64,000 bases of DNA, from assembly GCF_014647875.1 (NCBI RefSeq), contig NZ_BMQA01000004.1:186001-250000 (forward strand), given 5' to 3'. This DNA comes from Streptomyces brasiliensis. Lineage in GTDB: Bacteria > Actinomycetota > Actinomycetes > Streptomycetales > Streptomycetaceae. A program made the position numbers and the translations under genes. Each line of letters opens with the position of its first letter. Positions within the stretch are counted from its first letter, which is position 1. Shown here piece after piece: positions 49,316-57,840 of the stretch. The notes under the pieces were generated by a model. It saw only the letters and a program-made list of their open reading frames with translations. It had not been told where the DNA came from and ran no database searches.

Positions 49316-49855
49316 TCAGACCAGGGGCTTGACCAGCAGCTCGAACTGCAGGTCGGGGCGCTGCGGAATGCCGAAGCGCTCGTCGCCGTACGGGAACGGC
49401 GTCATCCTTCCCGTACGGCGGTAGCCGCGACGCTCGTACCAGGCGATCAGGTCCTCGCGCACGGAGATCACCGTCATGTGCATCTCGGTGACGCCCCAGG
49501 CCGCCCCGGCCTGACGCTCGGCCTCCGCGAGGACCACCTTGCCGAGGCCCGCGCCCTGCTGCGCAGGGCTGACCGCGAACATCCCGAAGTAGGCGTGGTC
49601 GCCGCGGTGTTCGAGCTGGCAGCAGGCGACGACCCGGCCCTCGCGCTCCACCGTGAGCAGCCTGCTGTCGGGCGACTTGATCACCTCGAGCACGCCCTCC
49701 GCATCGGTCCGCTGGCCCTCGAGGATGTCCGCCTCGGTGGTCCACCCGGCCCGGCTGGCGTCCCCGCGGTACGCCGACTGGATCAGCGCGACCAGCGCGT
49801 CCACGTCGGCGTCGGTGGCGTCGCGGAAGATGAGTCCGGTGGCGGCGGTGTCCAT
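49316..49855 (-). CDS. GNAT family N-acetyltransferase
   Basis: 179 residues. Acetyl-CoA motif A is MFAVSPAQQGAGLGKVVLAEA (Q/RxxGxG/A), with the closing WYERRGYRRTGRM of motif B. The acceptor is unknown. MDTAATGL at 49855 is taken as the start; an upstream in-frame codon at 49912 would intrude into the neighbouring promoter. Divergent from the VOC gene. Confidence 0.87.
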   Translation of the reverse strand: MDTAATGLIFRDATDADVDALVALIQSAYRGDASRAGWTTEADILEGQRTDAEGVLEVIKSPDSRLLTVEREGRVVACCQLEHRGDHAYFGMFAVSPAQQGAGLGKVVLAEAERQAGAAWGVTEMHMTVISVREDLIAWYERRGYRRTGRMTPFPYGDERFGIPQRPDLQFELLVKPLV

Positions 49856-49926
49856 GGGCGAAAGGCTCCGATCTGTGGCGCGGCACAACAGGGTCGAGGG
49901 CAACCCTGCCACTAGGGTGCGGGCCC

Positions 49927-50319
49927 ATGGTGCACGTTCTCAGCAGTCGGACACTTCTGCGGCCCACCGATCCGGAGCGCTCGCGCGCCTTCTACGGCGG
50001 GAGGCTCGGTCTCGCCGTCCACCGCGAGTTCGGTACGGGTCCGGAGCGCGGGACGGTCTACTTCCTCGGCGGCGGTTTCCTCGAGGTCTCCGGGCGTTCG
50101 GACACTCCGCCCTCCCCGGCCCTTCAGCTGTGGCTCCAGGTCGAGGACGTGGCCGTGGCGCACGAGGAGCTCATGGCGAAGGGCGTCGAGATCGTGCGGC
50201 CGCCGGTGAAGGAGCCGTGGGGGCTGATCGAGATGTGGATCGAGGATCCGGACGGGACGCGGATCGTCCTGGTGGAGGTCCCGGCCGACCATCCGCTGCG
50301 GTACCGGCCGGGGATCTAG
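49927..50319 (+). CDS. VOC family (glyoxalase/bleomycin-resistance fold) protein
   Basis: 130 residues, one VOC domain: RTLLRPTDPERSRAFYGGRLGL at the start, then VYFLGGGFLEVSG and the closing metal-ligand strand WIEDPDGTRIVLVEVP. Metal ligands are plausible (His4, Glu in LEV, Glu in VLVE). Possible functions are glyoxalase-like isomerisation, antibiotic binding or dioxygenase-like chemistry. Monocistronic. Confidence 0.85.
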   Translation: MVHVLSSRTLLRPTDPERSRAFYGGRLGLAVHREFGTGPERGTVYFLGGGFLEVSGRSDTPPSPALQLWLQVEDVAVAHEELMAKGVEIVRPPVKEPWGLIEMWIEDPDGTRIVLVEVPADHPLRYRPGI

Positions 50320-50333
50320 TGCTGTGACCGGGC

Positions 50334-50882
50334 TCAGGCGCGCAGTGCGCCCATACGGCCCTCCAGCCGGCTCAGCAACTCCGCGAGAAGCCCGGCCAGT
50401 TCGCCCTGGCCCTCGGGCGCGAGGACCGACAGGACGGCCGTCTCGTAGGCGAGCTGTTCGGGGAGGATGCCGTCGACGAGCGCGCGTCCGGCGTCGGTGA
50501 GGCGGACGTGGGCGACGCGGCGGTCACGGGTGTCGCCCCGGCGCTCCACCAGGCCACGCTCGGTCAGCTGCTTGAGGCGTTTGGTGACGGCGGCGCCCGA
50601 GGAGAAGGTCTCACGGGCCAGCTCGCTCGGGGTGAGTTCGTGACCGGTACGGCGCAGCGCGCCCAGCAGGTCGAACTCGGGGCGGCTGAGGCCCGCGCGG
50701 CGCAGGGGCGCGTCCTCGGCCTGCTGGAGCAGCGCGGCGCAGCGGTTGATGCGGCCGATGACCTCCATGGGGCCGGTGTTCAGCTCGGGATGGACGGCGT
50801 GCCACTGCCGCACGACCGCGGCGACGGTGTCGCCGTCCGCCGTGTCGTCCCCGGCCGCGGGGCTTCCGTTCCTCGGCGTCAT
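50334..50882 (-). CDS. MarR family transcriptional regulator
   Basis: 182 residues. The MarR winged helix is LTPSELARETFSSGAAVTKRLKQLTERGLVERR then DTRDRRVAHVRLTDAG. N-terminal INRCAALLQQAED is typical of MarR proteins that respond to small aromatics. The ATG overlaps the stop of the FUSC exporter gene (ATGA), so regulator and exporter form one operon that is probably self-regulated through the site near 52580. Confidence 0.88.
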   Translation of the reverse strand: MTPRNGSPAAGDDTADGDTVAAVVRQWHAVHPELNTGPMEVIGRINRCAALLQQAEDAPLRRAGLSRPEFDLLGALRRTGHELTPSELARETFSSGAAVTKRLKQLTERGLVERRGDTRDRRVAHVRLTDAGRALVDGILPEQLAYETAVLSVLAPEGQGELAGLLAELLSRLEGRMGALRA

Positions 50883-52555
50883 GGCCGTACGTCCTCCGTC
50901 GTCGCTGTGATCTGCGTGGCCTGCGGATCGGGCCAGGGGTGCAGCCCCTGGCGTCGTGCCGTCGCCGCGAGCGTACGGTGTCCGGCCTGCTCGGCGAGCA
51001 CGACCCGCTCCTGGGGCAGTGCGCGCTGCCACCACTCGCCGGACGCGGCGTCCGTGATGGCGCGCAGGTCGGCCAGCGCGGCGGCGAGGGCGCGACGCGC
51101 GGACTCCAGGGCGCCAGGCGCGGGAGCCGGCTCGGTGAGGAGGCGGGCGGCGTGTCCGCGGGCCCGTTCGACGGCGCCCAGGGCGTCCTCGATGCGGTCG
51201 CCCGCGCGCCGGTTGGTGACGGCCACGGCCGCCACGAAGCCGACCAGCGCGCCCACCAGGGTGTCCGCGACCCGGTCGGTGATCAGCTCGCCGGTGTTCT
51301 GCGTCCGGGCGAACTCGGTGATGAGCAGCGCCATCGGTGTGACGCAGATGCTGCCGAGCCAGTAGTTGCGGCCGATGAGCGCCTCCGCGCCGAAGTTGAA
51401 GGCGAGGCAGCACAGCACCAGCGCGGCCGGGTGGAGGTGGGCCAGCGGGGCGGTGACGGCGAACACGAGGACGCCCACGAGGTTGCCGACGACGCGCTGC
51501 ACGCCCCGCCTCCAGGTGAGGGTGAGGTTGGCCTGGTAGAGGGAGGCCGCGGTGACCAGGGCCCAGTAGGGGCGGCCCACACCGAGGGCGAGGGATGCGT
51601 ATCCGGCGAGGGCGCAGCCGAGGGCGGTGCGGGCGGCGATCGGGGTGAGCGGGCCAAGCTTGCGCCACAACGGACGGTGCGGCACGGCGAGTTCGGCGTC
51701 CACGCCGAGGAGTTCGGCGCCGGCCTCCGGCGGGAGGCCGGCGCGGGGGACGCGTCCGGTGCCGCGCAGGGCGTGGGCCCAGGTGCGCAGGGTTTCCGGG
51801 TCCGTGTCTGCGGGGGCGGCGAGGGCGACCTCGGCGCGGACGACGAGCCGCTCGAGCGCGCGTCGGGTGCGGTCGGCGCGGGTGCCGGTGAACAGCAGCG
51901 ACTGCCAGGCGGCCTGGACGGCGGCGGCAGCGGCGGCGCGGGCCCTGGCGGCGCCGTCTCCCGTACCGCGGGTGGCGGCGTACGCGGCGGCGGCGTTCAG
52001 AGCGCCCGCGGTGGCCCGGCGCTCGGGACCGTACGGGTACAGCAGGCCGGGCGCCATGCCGACCAGCCAGGCCCAGGCGCCCGCCGCGAGCGCGAGACCC
52101 ACGTGTGCGGGCACCTGCCCGAGGGACTGCGGCGCGAACAGCGCGGCGGAGGTGATGAAGGCCGGGATCACATGCCCGGGCGGACCGATACGGGTGGCGT
52201 CGCACAGCACCTTCTGCGCGGCGGCCATGAGCGCGCCGACGGCGACCAGGACGACCGCGTCGGTGGTGAGCGACGCGGCGACCAGGGCGAGGGCGAGTCC
52301 GCCGACCATGCCCAGCACCACCCGGACCAGGGCGCGGGCCCGGGCGGTGTACGGGCGGTTGTGGCCGTACAGGGCGCACAGGGACCCGGCCATCGTGTAC
52401 ATGGCCAGGTCGAGCCGGCCGAGCGCCAGCAGAGTCAGGTTGGGCGGGGCGATGGCGGCGACCACGCTCAGCGCGGGCTTGAACCAGATGTCGGAGGGCC
52501 GGCCGAGGCGCAGCACCCCGGCGAGGGGAAGACGGTGGGGGGTCGCACTGCTCAT
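50879..52555 (-). CDS. FUSC family membrane protein (aromatic-acid exporter type)
   Basis: 558 residues. Two sets of membrane helices (about 25-170 and 335-465) with hydrophilic regions after each match the FUSC/AaeB-like family. GLALALVAASLTTDAVVLVAVGALMAAA and ALVTAASLYQANLTLTWRRG are representative. Relatives export aromatic carboxylic acids or other toxic organics. First gene of an operon with a coupled MarR regulator. An aromatic-degradation cluster lies about 40 kb to the left, but no direct link is shown. Confidence 0.87.
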   Translation of the reverse strand: MSSATPHRLPLAGVLRLGRPSDIWFKPALSVVAAIAPPNLTLLALGRLDLAMYTMAGSLCALYGHNRPYTARARALVRVVLGMVGGLALALVAASLTTDAVVLVAVGALMAAAQKVLCDATRIGPPGHVIPAFITSAALFAPQSLGQVPAHVGLALAAGAWAWLVGMAPGLLYPYGPERRATAGALNAAAAYAATRGTGDGAARARAAAAAAVQAAWQSLLFTGTRADRTRRALERLVVRAEVALAAPADTDPETLRTWAHALRGTGRVPRAGLPPEAGAELLGVDAELAVPHRPLWRKLGPLTPIAARTALGCALAGYASLALGVGRPYWALVTAASLYQANLTLTWRRGVQRVVGNLVGVLVFAVTAPLAHLHPAALVLCCLAFNFGAEALIGRNYWLGSICVTPMALLITEFARTQNTGELITDRVADTLVGALVGFVAAVAVTNRRAGDRIEDALGAVERARGHAARLLTEPAPAPGALESARRALAAALADLRAITDAASGEWWQRALPQERVVLAEQAGHRTLAATARRQGLHPWPDPQATQITATTEDVRP

Positions 52556-52575
52556 ACCTCTAATTTAGCATGTGT

Positions 52576-52587
52576 TTTACTCGTAAA
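52576..52587. promoter_or_regulatory. Candidate MarR operator TTTACTCGTAAA
   Basis: A perfect 12-bp palindrome in an AT-rich patch 21 bases upstream of the FUSC start, flanked by direct AGCAT words (52567, 52587). Position and symmetry fit autoregulation of the FUSC-MarR operon. Confidence 0.5.
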
Positions 52588-52735
52588 GCATATCCTCGGC
52601 CGCTCCCCCCTGCCCCGTCACCTGCTGTGCTCCGTCGAATGCTCCCCGTGTACACCTTTGCGCTTGCGTGCGCGCCGCTCGGCCCGGGCATCACCACCGA
52701 CGAGCGGACACGGAACGGTGAGCGGGGAGGCGCGC

Positions 52736-53284
52736 GTGCACGGACCGGCTTCGCCCGGCTGGCTCCTGGTCGCGCTGTGCGCGGCGACCGGCGCCTACTG
52801 CCTGTTGCGGATGCGCAGCAGCGTCGAGGAGCAGCGGATCGCCGCGGGCGGCGAGGCGCTGATGGGCTTCGGCATGGCCATGATGGCGGTGCCCGCCACG
52901 GTGTTGACTCCCCCGTCGTGGACGTGGCCGCTGTACGCGGCCGTGTTCGGCGCGGCCTCGCTGCGCGCCCTGTGGGCCGCCCGCAGCAGCCCGCACCATC
53001 TGCACCACCTGGTCGGCACGGCGGCGATGGTCTACATGGCGGTCGTGATGGCCGGCTCACCCGGCGCCGCGCATCATGTGCCCGGTGGCGCCGGAGTTCC
53101 GCTGCTGACCGGCGCGCTGCTCCTGTACTTCGTCGGCTACGTGCTCCTGTCGGGCGCCCGGCTCGTCCCCGTGGCCGTCGCGGGCGGCGGTGCGGGGGTC
53201 GGCTGGGGCGACCGGCCCGAACTGGCTCGGGCGTGCCGGCTGTCCATGGGGATCGGCATGGTGGCAATGCTGCTGACGCTCTGA
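52736..53284 (+). CDS. DUF5134 membrane protein
   Basis: 182 residues with five to six hydrophobic helices. Histidines cluster in SSPHHLHHLVGTAAMVYMAV and in a SPGAAHHVPGG loop; MHGPASPGWLLVALCAATGA is the N-terminus. These residues match DUF5134, a family with possible metal or heme handling, function unknown. GTG 52736 has GGGGAGG five bases upstream, against a weaker GTG at 52718. It precedes the M56 peptidase by about 100 bases on the same strand. Confidence 0.8.
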   Translation: MHGPASPGWLLVALCAATGAYCLLRMRSSVEEQRIAAGGEALMGFGMAMMAVPATVLTPPSWTWPLYAAVFGAASLRALWAARSSPHHLHHLVGTAAMVYMAVVMAGSPGAAHHVPGGAGVPLLTGALLLYFVGYVLLSGARLVPVAVAGGGAGVGWGDRPELARACRLSMGIGMVAMLLTL

Positions 53285-53382
53285 CGGGCGGGCCCTGGTG
53301 CGGTGTACGGCAGCGTTGGCTGCGTCACTTTGGGCCGTCCGGCCGTATCCGTGGTCCGTGTGCCGCTCATAGGGTGCTGCCC

Positions 53383-54318
53383 ATGTTGGTCCCCGCGGCA
53401 CTGCTGCTGCTCGGCGCCCTGACCGCCGTCGTCGCCCCACGGCTGCTCGCGCGGGCCGACTGGGTGGACCGCGAACCGGTGGTCGCGCTGTGGGTGTGGC
53501 AGTGCGTGGTGGCAGCGGTCCTGGTGTGTTGCGCGCTGTCGATGACCCTGAGCGCGGCAGCCGCCTGGGAGGTGGTGCGCGGGCACGTCTTCGCCCCGGC
53601 ACCGCGCGCGGTCGTGGACGCCTACGCCCTCGGTGCGGCCGGGCCCTGGGCCGCGGCGCTGGCGGTGACGCTGGCCTGCGCCGGTCTGTGGAGTGCGGCG
53701 ATGCTGCTCCGTGAGGTCGTACGAGCGAGAGCGCGGCGGCGTGCGCGGCGGGCCGAACTCCTCGTGCGTGCCCCGCTGTTGCCCGGCGAGGAGCCGGTGG
53801 CCGGCCGGCTCGTGGTGCTGGAGGGCGAGCGGCCGGACGCCTGGTGGCTGCCCGGCGCAGCACCTCAACTCGTCGTCACCACGGCCGCGTTGCGCCGTCT
53901 CAAGGGTCGGCAGCTGGACGCGCTGCTCGCCCATGAGCAGGGTCACGCGCAGGCCCGGCACGACTGGCTGCTGCACTGCTCGGACGCGCTCGCGAGCGGG
54001 TTTCCGCAGGTGCCGGTGTTCGCCGGGTTCCGTGACGAGATGCACCGGCTGGTCGAGTTGGCCGCGGACGACATGGCGTCCCGGCGCTTCGGCCGACTGA
54101 CGACCGCGCTCGCGCTGGTCGAACTCAACGAGGACCGGGGCGTGTTCGGCCCCTGCCCCACCCCGCAGGCCCATGTGCCCCAGCGCGTCCACCGGCTGCT
54201 CACTCCCCCGGACCGCCTCCCGGCCCTGCGCCGCCTCCGCCTGACCGCGGCGGCCGCCCTGGTCCCGGTGATCCCTGTCCTGGTGGCCCTGGTACCGGCA
54301 CTGCGGGCACTCGGGTAG
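53383..54318 (+). CDS. M56 family (BlaR1/HtpX-like) membrane metallopeptidase
   Basis: 311 residues. Membrane helices at about 2-20, 36-60, 88-110 and 285-308 surround a zinc-peptidase domain with HEXXH as HEQGH (184-188) and a third ligand in LVELAADDMASRR. GRQLDALLAHEQGHAQARHD is the family signature. No BlaI-type repressor gene adjoins it and no penicillin-sensor domain is present, so it is an orphan M56 protease, probably for membrane or envelope protein turnover. Confidence 0.88.
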   Translation: MLVPAALLLLGALTAVVAPRLLARADWVDREPVVALWVWQCVVAAVLVCCALSMTLSAAAAWEVVRGHVFAPAPRAVVDAYALGAAGPWAAALAVTLACAGLWSAAMLLREVVRARARRRARRAELLVRAPLLPGEEPVAGRLVVLEGERPDAWWLPGAAPQLVVTTAALRRLKGRQLDALLAHEQGHAQARHDWLLHCSDALASGFPQVPVFAGFRDEMHRLVELAADDMASRRFGRLTTALALVELNEDRGVFGPCPTPQAHVPQRVHRLLTPPDRLPALRRLRLTAAAALVPVIPVLVALVPALRALG

Positions 54319-54511
54319 GCGAACGACGGGCTCGAGGGGCCCGTTTCCGGCGTCCGGTCCGGCTGTGCCGCCTCGAGGGGTGCTCCCGCGCTCCCGCCAC
54401 CCGGGCCGGGACGCCCGGTCCCCGGCGAGCCGCTGCACTCCGCCGCTTGCACGGGCCGCCGCCCACCTCGCCCGTCGGCCTCGCGGCTCCTCCGTCCGCG
54501 AGGATCGCCGC

Positions 54512-55203
54512 ATGGCCCCGTCGTCCCTCGGTCCACCGCCCCACGCGCCGGAGCGGCGCGCCGCTGTGCTCGTCGCGAGCGTGCTCACCGTGTGCTCGGC
54601 GCTGCTGGTGACGCTCGTCGCGGCCGAAGGGCGTCCCCTGACGACGCTGGACGGCGACATCGCCCGCGCCACCCATCGCTGGGCGGTCGACGAGCCAGGG
54701 CTCACCCGGGCCGTCCGTATCCTGACCGGCTGGGTCTGGGCCCCCCTCACCATGCGCCTGGTGCGCGGGGCGGCCGCCGTCCGGCTGGTCGGCGCCGCTC
54801 GGCCTGGTGGACGGCCCTGTGGCCGGTGGCGGCCTGTGCGCTCGGCACGCTGGTGCAGCAGGCGCTGAAGGCCGCCGTCGACCGCCCCCGCCCGATCTGG
54901 CAGGACCCCGTCGACTCCGCGCCGTACGCGGCCTTCCCCTCTGGTCACGCCATGACCGCCACCGTGGTGTGCGGCCTGCTGCTGTGGCTGCTGCACCGCT
55001 TCGACGCCGGCCGCGCCCTGCGGCGTACGGCCGTCGCCCTGGCCGTGGTCTCCGTGGCCGGTGTCGGCCTCACCCGGGTCTGGCCCGGGGTGCACTGGCC
55101 GTCGGACGTGGTGGGCGGGTGGCTGCTCGGAGCGCTCTTGGTGGCGCCGGCGGTGCTGGTGTACGAGCGGGGCGGTGCCGCCCGACGATGTCATCGATTC
55201 TGA
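54512..55203 (+). pseudogene. PAP2 superfamily phosphatase, frameshifted
   Basis: The first part from ATG 54512 has normal PAP2 N-terminal sequence (RRAAVLVASVLTVCSALLV, and a TRAVRILTGWVWAPLTMRL stretch). Near 54790 the frame shifts by one. The catalytic half continues in the next frame with all three motifs: KAAVDRPRP (KX6RP), PSGHAM, and RVWPGVHWPSD (RX5HX3D). Read through, the protein would be about 230 residues. As written it is split; a one-base loss or a base-call error in the G/C-rich GGTCGGCGCCGCTCGG region explains it. Confidence 0.7.
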
Positions 55204-55246
55204 CCCCGGCCCAAGCCGGTTACCCGAGTTGGGTACAGTCCGCCTC

Positions 55247-55939
55247 ATGGCTGCCGTGCTCTTCGACTTCTCGGGGACCCTCTTCCGCATCGAGCCCGCC
55301 GAGTCCTGGCTGCGGGCCGTCCTGGCCGACGCCGGGCTCACGCTCTCCGAACAGGAACTCACCGCCACGGCCCGGGCCCTGGAGACGGCCGGGGCGCAGC
55401 CGGGCGGGGCGTTCCCGGTCGAGGTGCCCGCGGACCTCGCCGCGGTGTGGGCGGTCCGCGACGAGAGTGCCGAGCTGCACAAGGCCGCCTATCTGGGCCT
55501 CACCCGGCGCGTGCCGCTGCCCGACCTGGCCCTGCACGACGCGCTGTACGACCGGCACATGTCCCCGGACGCCTGGTCGCCGTACCCGGACGCGGCCGTC
55601 GTGCTGAAGACACTGCGCGAGGCGGGCGTCGGCGTGGGCGTGGTCAGCAACATCGGCTGGGATCTGCGACCGGTGTTCCGCGAGCACGGCCTCGACGCGT
55701 ACGTGGACGCGTACGTCCTGTCGTACGAGCACGGGGTCCAGAAGCCGGACGCGCGGCTCTTCTCCGTCGCCTGCGAGGCGCTCGGTGCCGATCCCCGTGA
55801 CGCGCTGATGGTGGGCGACAGCCGGCCCGCCGACGGCGGTGCGGCCGCTCTGGGCTGCCGGGTCCACTTCGTGGATCATCTTCCGGTGGCCGAGCGGCCG
55901 GACGCGCTGCTGCCCGTGCTGGACCTGGTGGGGTGCTGA
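55247..55939 (+). CDS. HAD family hydrolase
   Basis: 230 residues. Motif I is LFDFSGTLF (nucleophile Asp; the usual second Asp is Ser), motif II VGVVSNIGWD, motif III Lys in GVQKPDARLF, motif IV MVGDSRPADGGAAALG. The cap is the alpha-helical insertion at about 20-95. It resembles small-molecule phosphatases or dehalogenases of the HAD I class; the Ser in motif I argues for care about phosphatase activity. It follows the PAP2 remnant by 43 bases. Confidence 0.85.
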   Translation: MAAVLFDFSGTLFRIEPAESWLRAVLADAGLTLSEQELTATARALETAGAQPGGAFPVEVPADLAAVWAVRDESAELHKAAYLGLTRRVPLPDLALHDALYDRHMSPDAWSPYPDAAVVLKTLREAGVGVGVVSNIGWDLRPVFREHGLDAYVDAYVLSYEHGVQKPDARLFSVACEALGADPRDALMVGDSRPADGGAAALGCRVHFVDHLPVAERPDALLPVLDLVGC

Positions 55940-55969
55940 CCCCGGTTCAGCTCACGTGGCCCTCGACGT

Positions 55970-56218
55970 TCAGCTCTGGTAGCCCTCGACCTGCGACGAC
56001 GGCCGGACGCGCGCCTCGTCCGGGTTCTCCCCGTACTCGGCCTTGGCGCGACGCTGCCGCAGCAGGTCCCAGCACTGGTCGAGTTCGCGCTCCAGCGCGC
56101 CGAGCCGCTGGTGCTCCGTCGTCCCGTCCATGTCACCGGACGCCAGCGCGTCCCTGAGCTTGCGCTCGTCGTCGACCATCTTCGTGATCCTGGCCAGGAT
56201 CTGCTGTTCCTGTGCCAT
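55970..56218 (-). CDS. DUF2630 family protein
   Basis: 82 residues, mostly helical. EQQILARITKMVDDERKLRD, then HQRLGALERELDQCWDLLRQRR and the acidic tail NPDEARVRPSSQVEGYQ match DUF2630, a short actinobacterial family of unknown function. ATG 56218 is chosen, which fits the family N-terminus. Convergent with the HAD gene. Confidence 0.85.
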   Translation of the reverse strand: MAQEQQILARITKMVDDERKLRDALASGDMDGTTEHQRLGALERELDQCWDLLRQRRAKAEYGENPDEARVRPSSQVEGYQS

Positions 56219-56404
56219 CTCCGCACGCCTCCTCGGCTCGACACCGGTGCCCACTCCAGGGACGGCGCGGCAGCGCTGCGACAGAAGGTCAGAAGGGTCG
56301 GCGACGTGTGCGCCGTCCGTCTGAGACGATCCCCCGTGTCGCCCCAGACGGACGGCAGCCCTGAAGAGGCCCGTGCGCAAGCCGGGCCCACCGCGATGAG
56401 TATA

Positions 56405-56425
56405 GTTGGCTGGCAGCCAGTCAAC
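56405..56425. promoter_or_regulatory. TetR autoregulatory operator
   Basis: GTTGGCTGGC-A-GCCAGTCAAC is a 21-bp inverted repeat with one mismatched pair. It overlaps a TATAGT -10-like box (56401-56406) and lies 14 bases before the TetR ATG, an arrangement that lets the repressor block its own promoter. Confidence 0.6.
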
Positions 56426-56439
56426 GCAGGAGTTACAGG

Positions 56440-57102
56440 ATGTCCCCGCGCAGCCCCGAGGTCAATGAAGAGTTGCGGCGGCGTTCCCGGGAACGGCTCC
56501 TGCAGGCAGCGGTCGAACTGGTCGACGAGCACGGATTCGAGGCCACCACGCTGGGCGCGATCGCGGACCGGGCAGGGTCGGCACGCGGACTGGTGTCGTA
56601 CTACTTCCCCGGAAAGCGCCAGCTCGTCCAGTCCGCCGTGCACCGGCTGATGCATCGCACGCTGGAGGAGGCGCTGGAGCGCGAGCCGCGCACCGAGGAC
56701 GGCCGGGAGCGGCTGGCCCGGGCCATCGACGCGATCCTGGGCCTGGCGCGCGACCGTCCCGTGCTGATGCGCCAGCACATGGCCGGGCTCCTCCAGGCCG
56801 AGGGCTTCGTGCAGTGCCCGGAGCAGCGCCGCCTGGCCGAGTTGCTGAGCGAAACGGTCGCCCGGTACGGCACGCAGGACGTCACGGCCGACTACCCGAT
56901 GCTGCGCGCTCTGCTCATGGGGGCCGTGTACGCGGCCCTGGTGCCGGGGGTGCCGATGTCGGTTCCCGCGCTGCGGGCCGAACTGTTCCAGCGGTACGGG
57001 CTGGACTGGGAGATGGGGATTCCGCCCGAGACCGAGACGGGCGGCGAGCAGCACGAGAAGGATCTGTCGCGCTTCTTCGCGACCGAGGAGCGACCGCGGT
57101 AG
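56440..57102 (+). CDS. TetR family transcriptional regulator
   Basis: 220 residues. Helix-turn-helix at about 20-65: LVDEHGFEATTLGAIADRAGS followed by ARGLVSYYFPGKRQL. The C-terminal ligand domain (about 85-200) includes a VLMRQHMAGLLQAEG segment. The C-terminus is acidic (TETGGEQHEKDL). GCAGGAG precedes the ATG. No neighbour is a clear target; a near-perfect operator over its own promoter suggests autoregulation. Confidence 0.88.
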   Translation: MSPRSPEVNEELRRRSRERLLQAAVELVDEHGFEATTLGAIADRAGSARGLVSYYFPGKRQLVQSAVHRLMHRTLEEALEREPRTEDGRERLARAIDAILGLARDRPVLMRQHMAGLLQAEGFVQCPEQRRLAELLSETVARYGTQDVTADYPMLRALLMGAVYAALVPGVPMSVPALRAELFQRYGLDWEMGIPPETETGGEQHEKDLSRFFATEERPR

Positions 57103-57139
57103 CGCGCCGTGCAACCGGTGGATGCGTAGACCGCCGTAC

Positions 57140-57715
57140 TCAGCGGCGTGCGTGACGCGGTGTCAGGAGCCCGGCGTCGCGCGCCCGCGCGATCAGTCTG
57201 AGGGACCTTCGGCGGCTGCGCCCGGTCGCCCGCATCACCGCGAGGACGGGGTCGCGGCCCTCCCCCTGGGCGGCCCGGTACTCCCGCGCGACCAGGCGCC
57301 GCCCCTCACAGCCCCACGGCCATCCGGGTCGCACGCGGTGAGGCACGACATCGTCGAACTCATCGGCGTTTTCCGGCTCTTCCGCCTTCTCGGTGTCCTC
57401 GTCCGGAGCAGTCCGCGCCCCGCACACTTCGGTCAGCGGCTGCTCGATCCAGCCGGCCAGGACCGTCAAGTCGGCCAGGGAGAAGGCGGGTTGAGCTCTG
57501 ACGTCCTCGATGGAGACGTAGCCGCCGGACACGACGGCGAGCGCATCGACCCGAGCGCCGTCGGCGAAGGCCAGGCAGACCTGGAACCAGGACGTGGCGC
57601 TGTCGTGATCCCGCACCTCCCAGGCGGGCAGGACGGCCACCGTGCCGTCCTGCCCGCGGCGCTCGGAAAGATTGAGAAACGATGCATTCGGCACACGCGG
57701 AACGTAACCGCGCAC
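57140..57715 (-). CDS. DUF6214 family protein
   Basis: 191 residues. The N-terminal region SWFQVCLAFADGARVDALA, then VVSGGYVSIEDVRAQPAFSL and LAGWIEQPL, and the C-terminal basic block VMRATGRSRRRSLRLIARAR then DAGLLTPRHARR match a Streptomyces family of unknown function. An acidic linker (about 105-125) separates the two parts. The C-terminal block looks like a helix-turn-helix for nucleic-acid binding (inference). Convergent with the TetR gene. Confidence 0.75.
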   Translation of the reverse strand: MRGYVPRVPNASFLNLSERRGQDGTVAVLPAWEVRDHDSATSWFQVCLAFADGARVDALAVVSGGYVSIEDVRAQPAFSLADLTVLAGWIEQPLTEVCGARTAPDEDTEKAEEPENADEFDDVVPHRVRPGWPWGCEGRRLVAREYRAAQGEGRDPVLAVMRATGRSRRRSLRLIARARDAGLLTPRHARR

Positions 57716-57840
57716 TCACACTCCATCCGCGTGGACACGCGTCCTCGTCCCGGCGCTGCACCCTGTCAGCTCAGCCCGTGCGGTGCAATGCTGGAGCCAC
57801 CACCGACCTTCCCTGATCCGCGGGGGTGAGGAGTTCCGCC

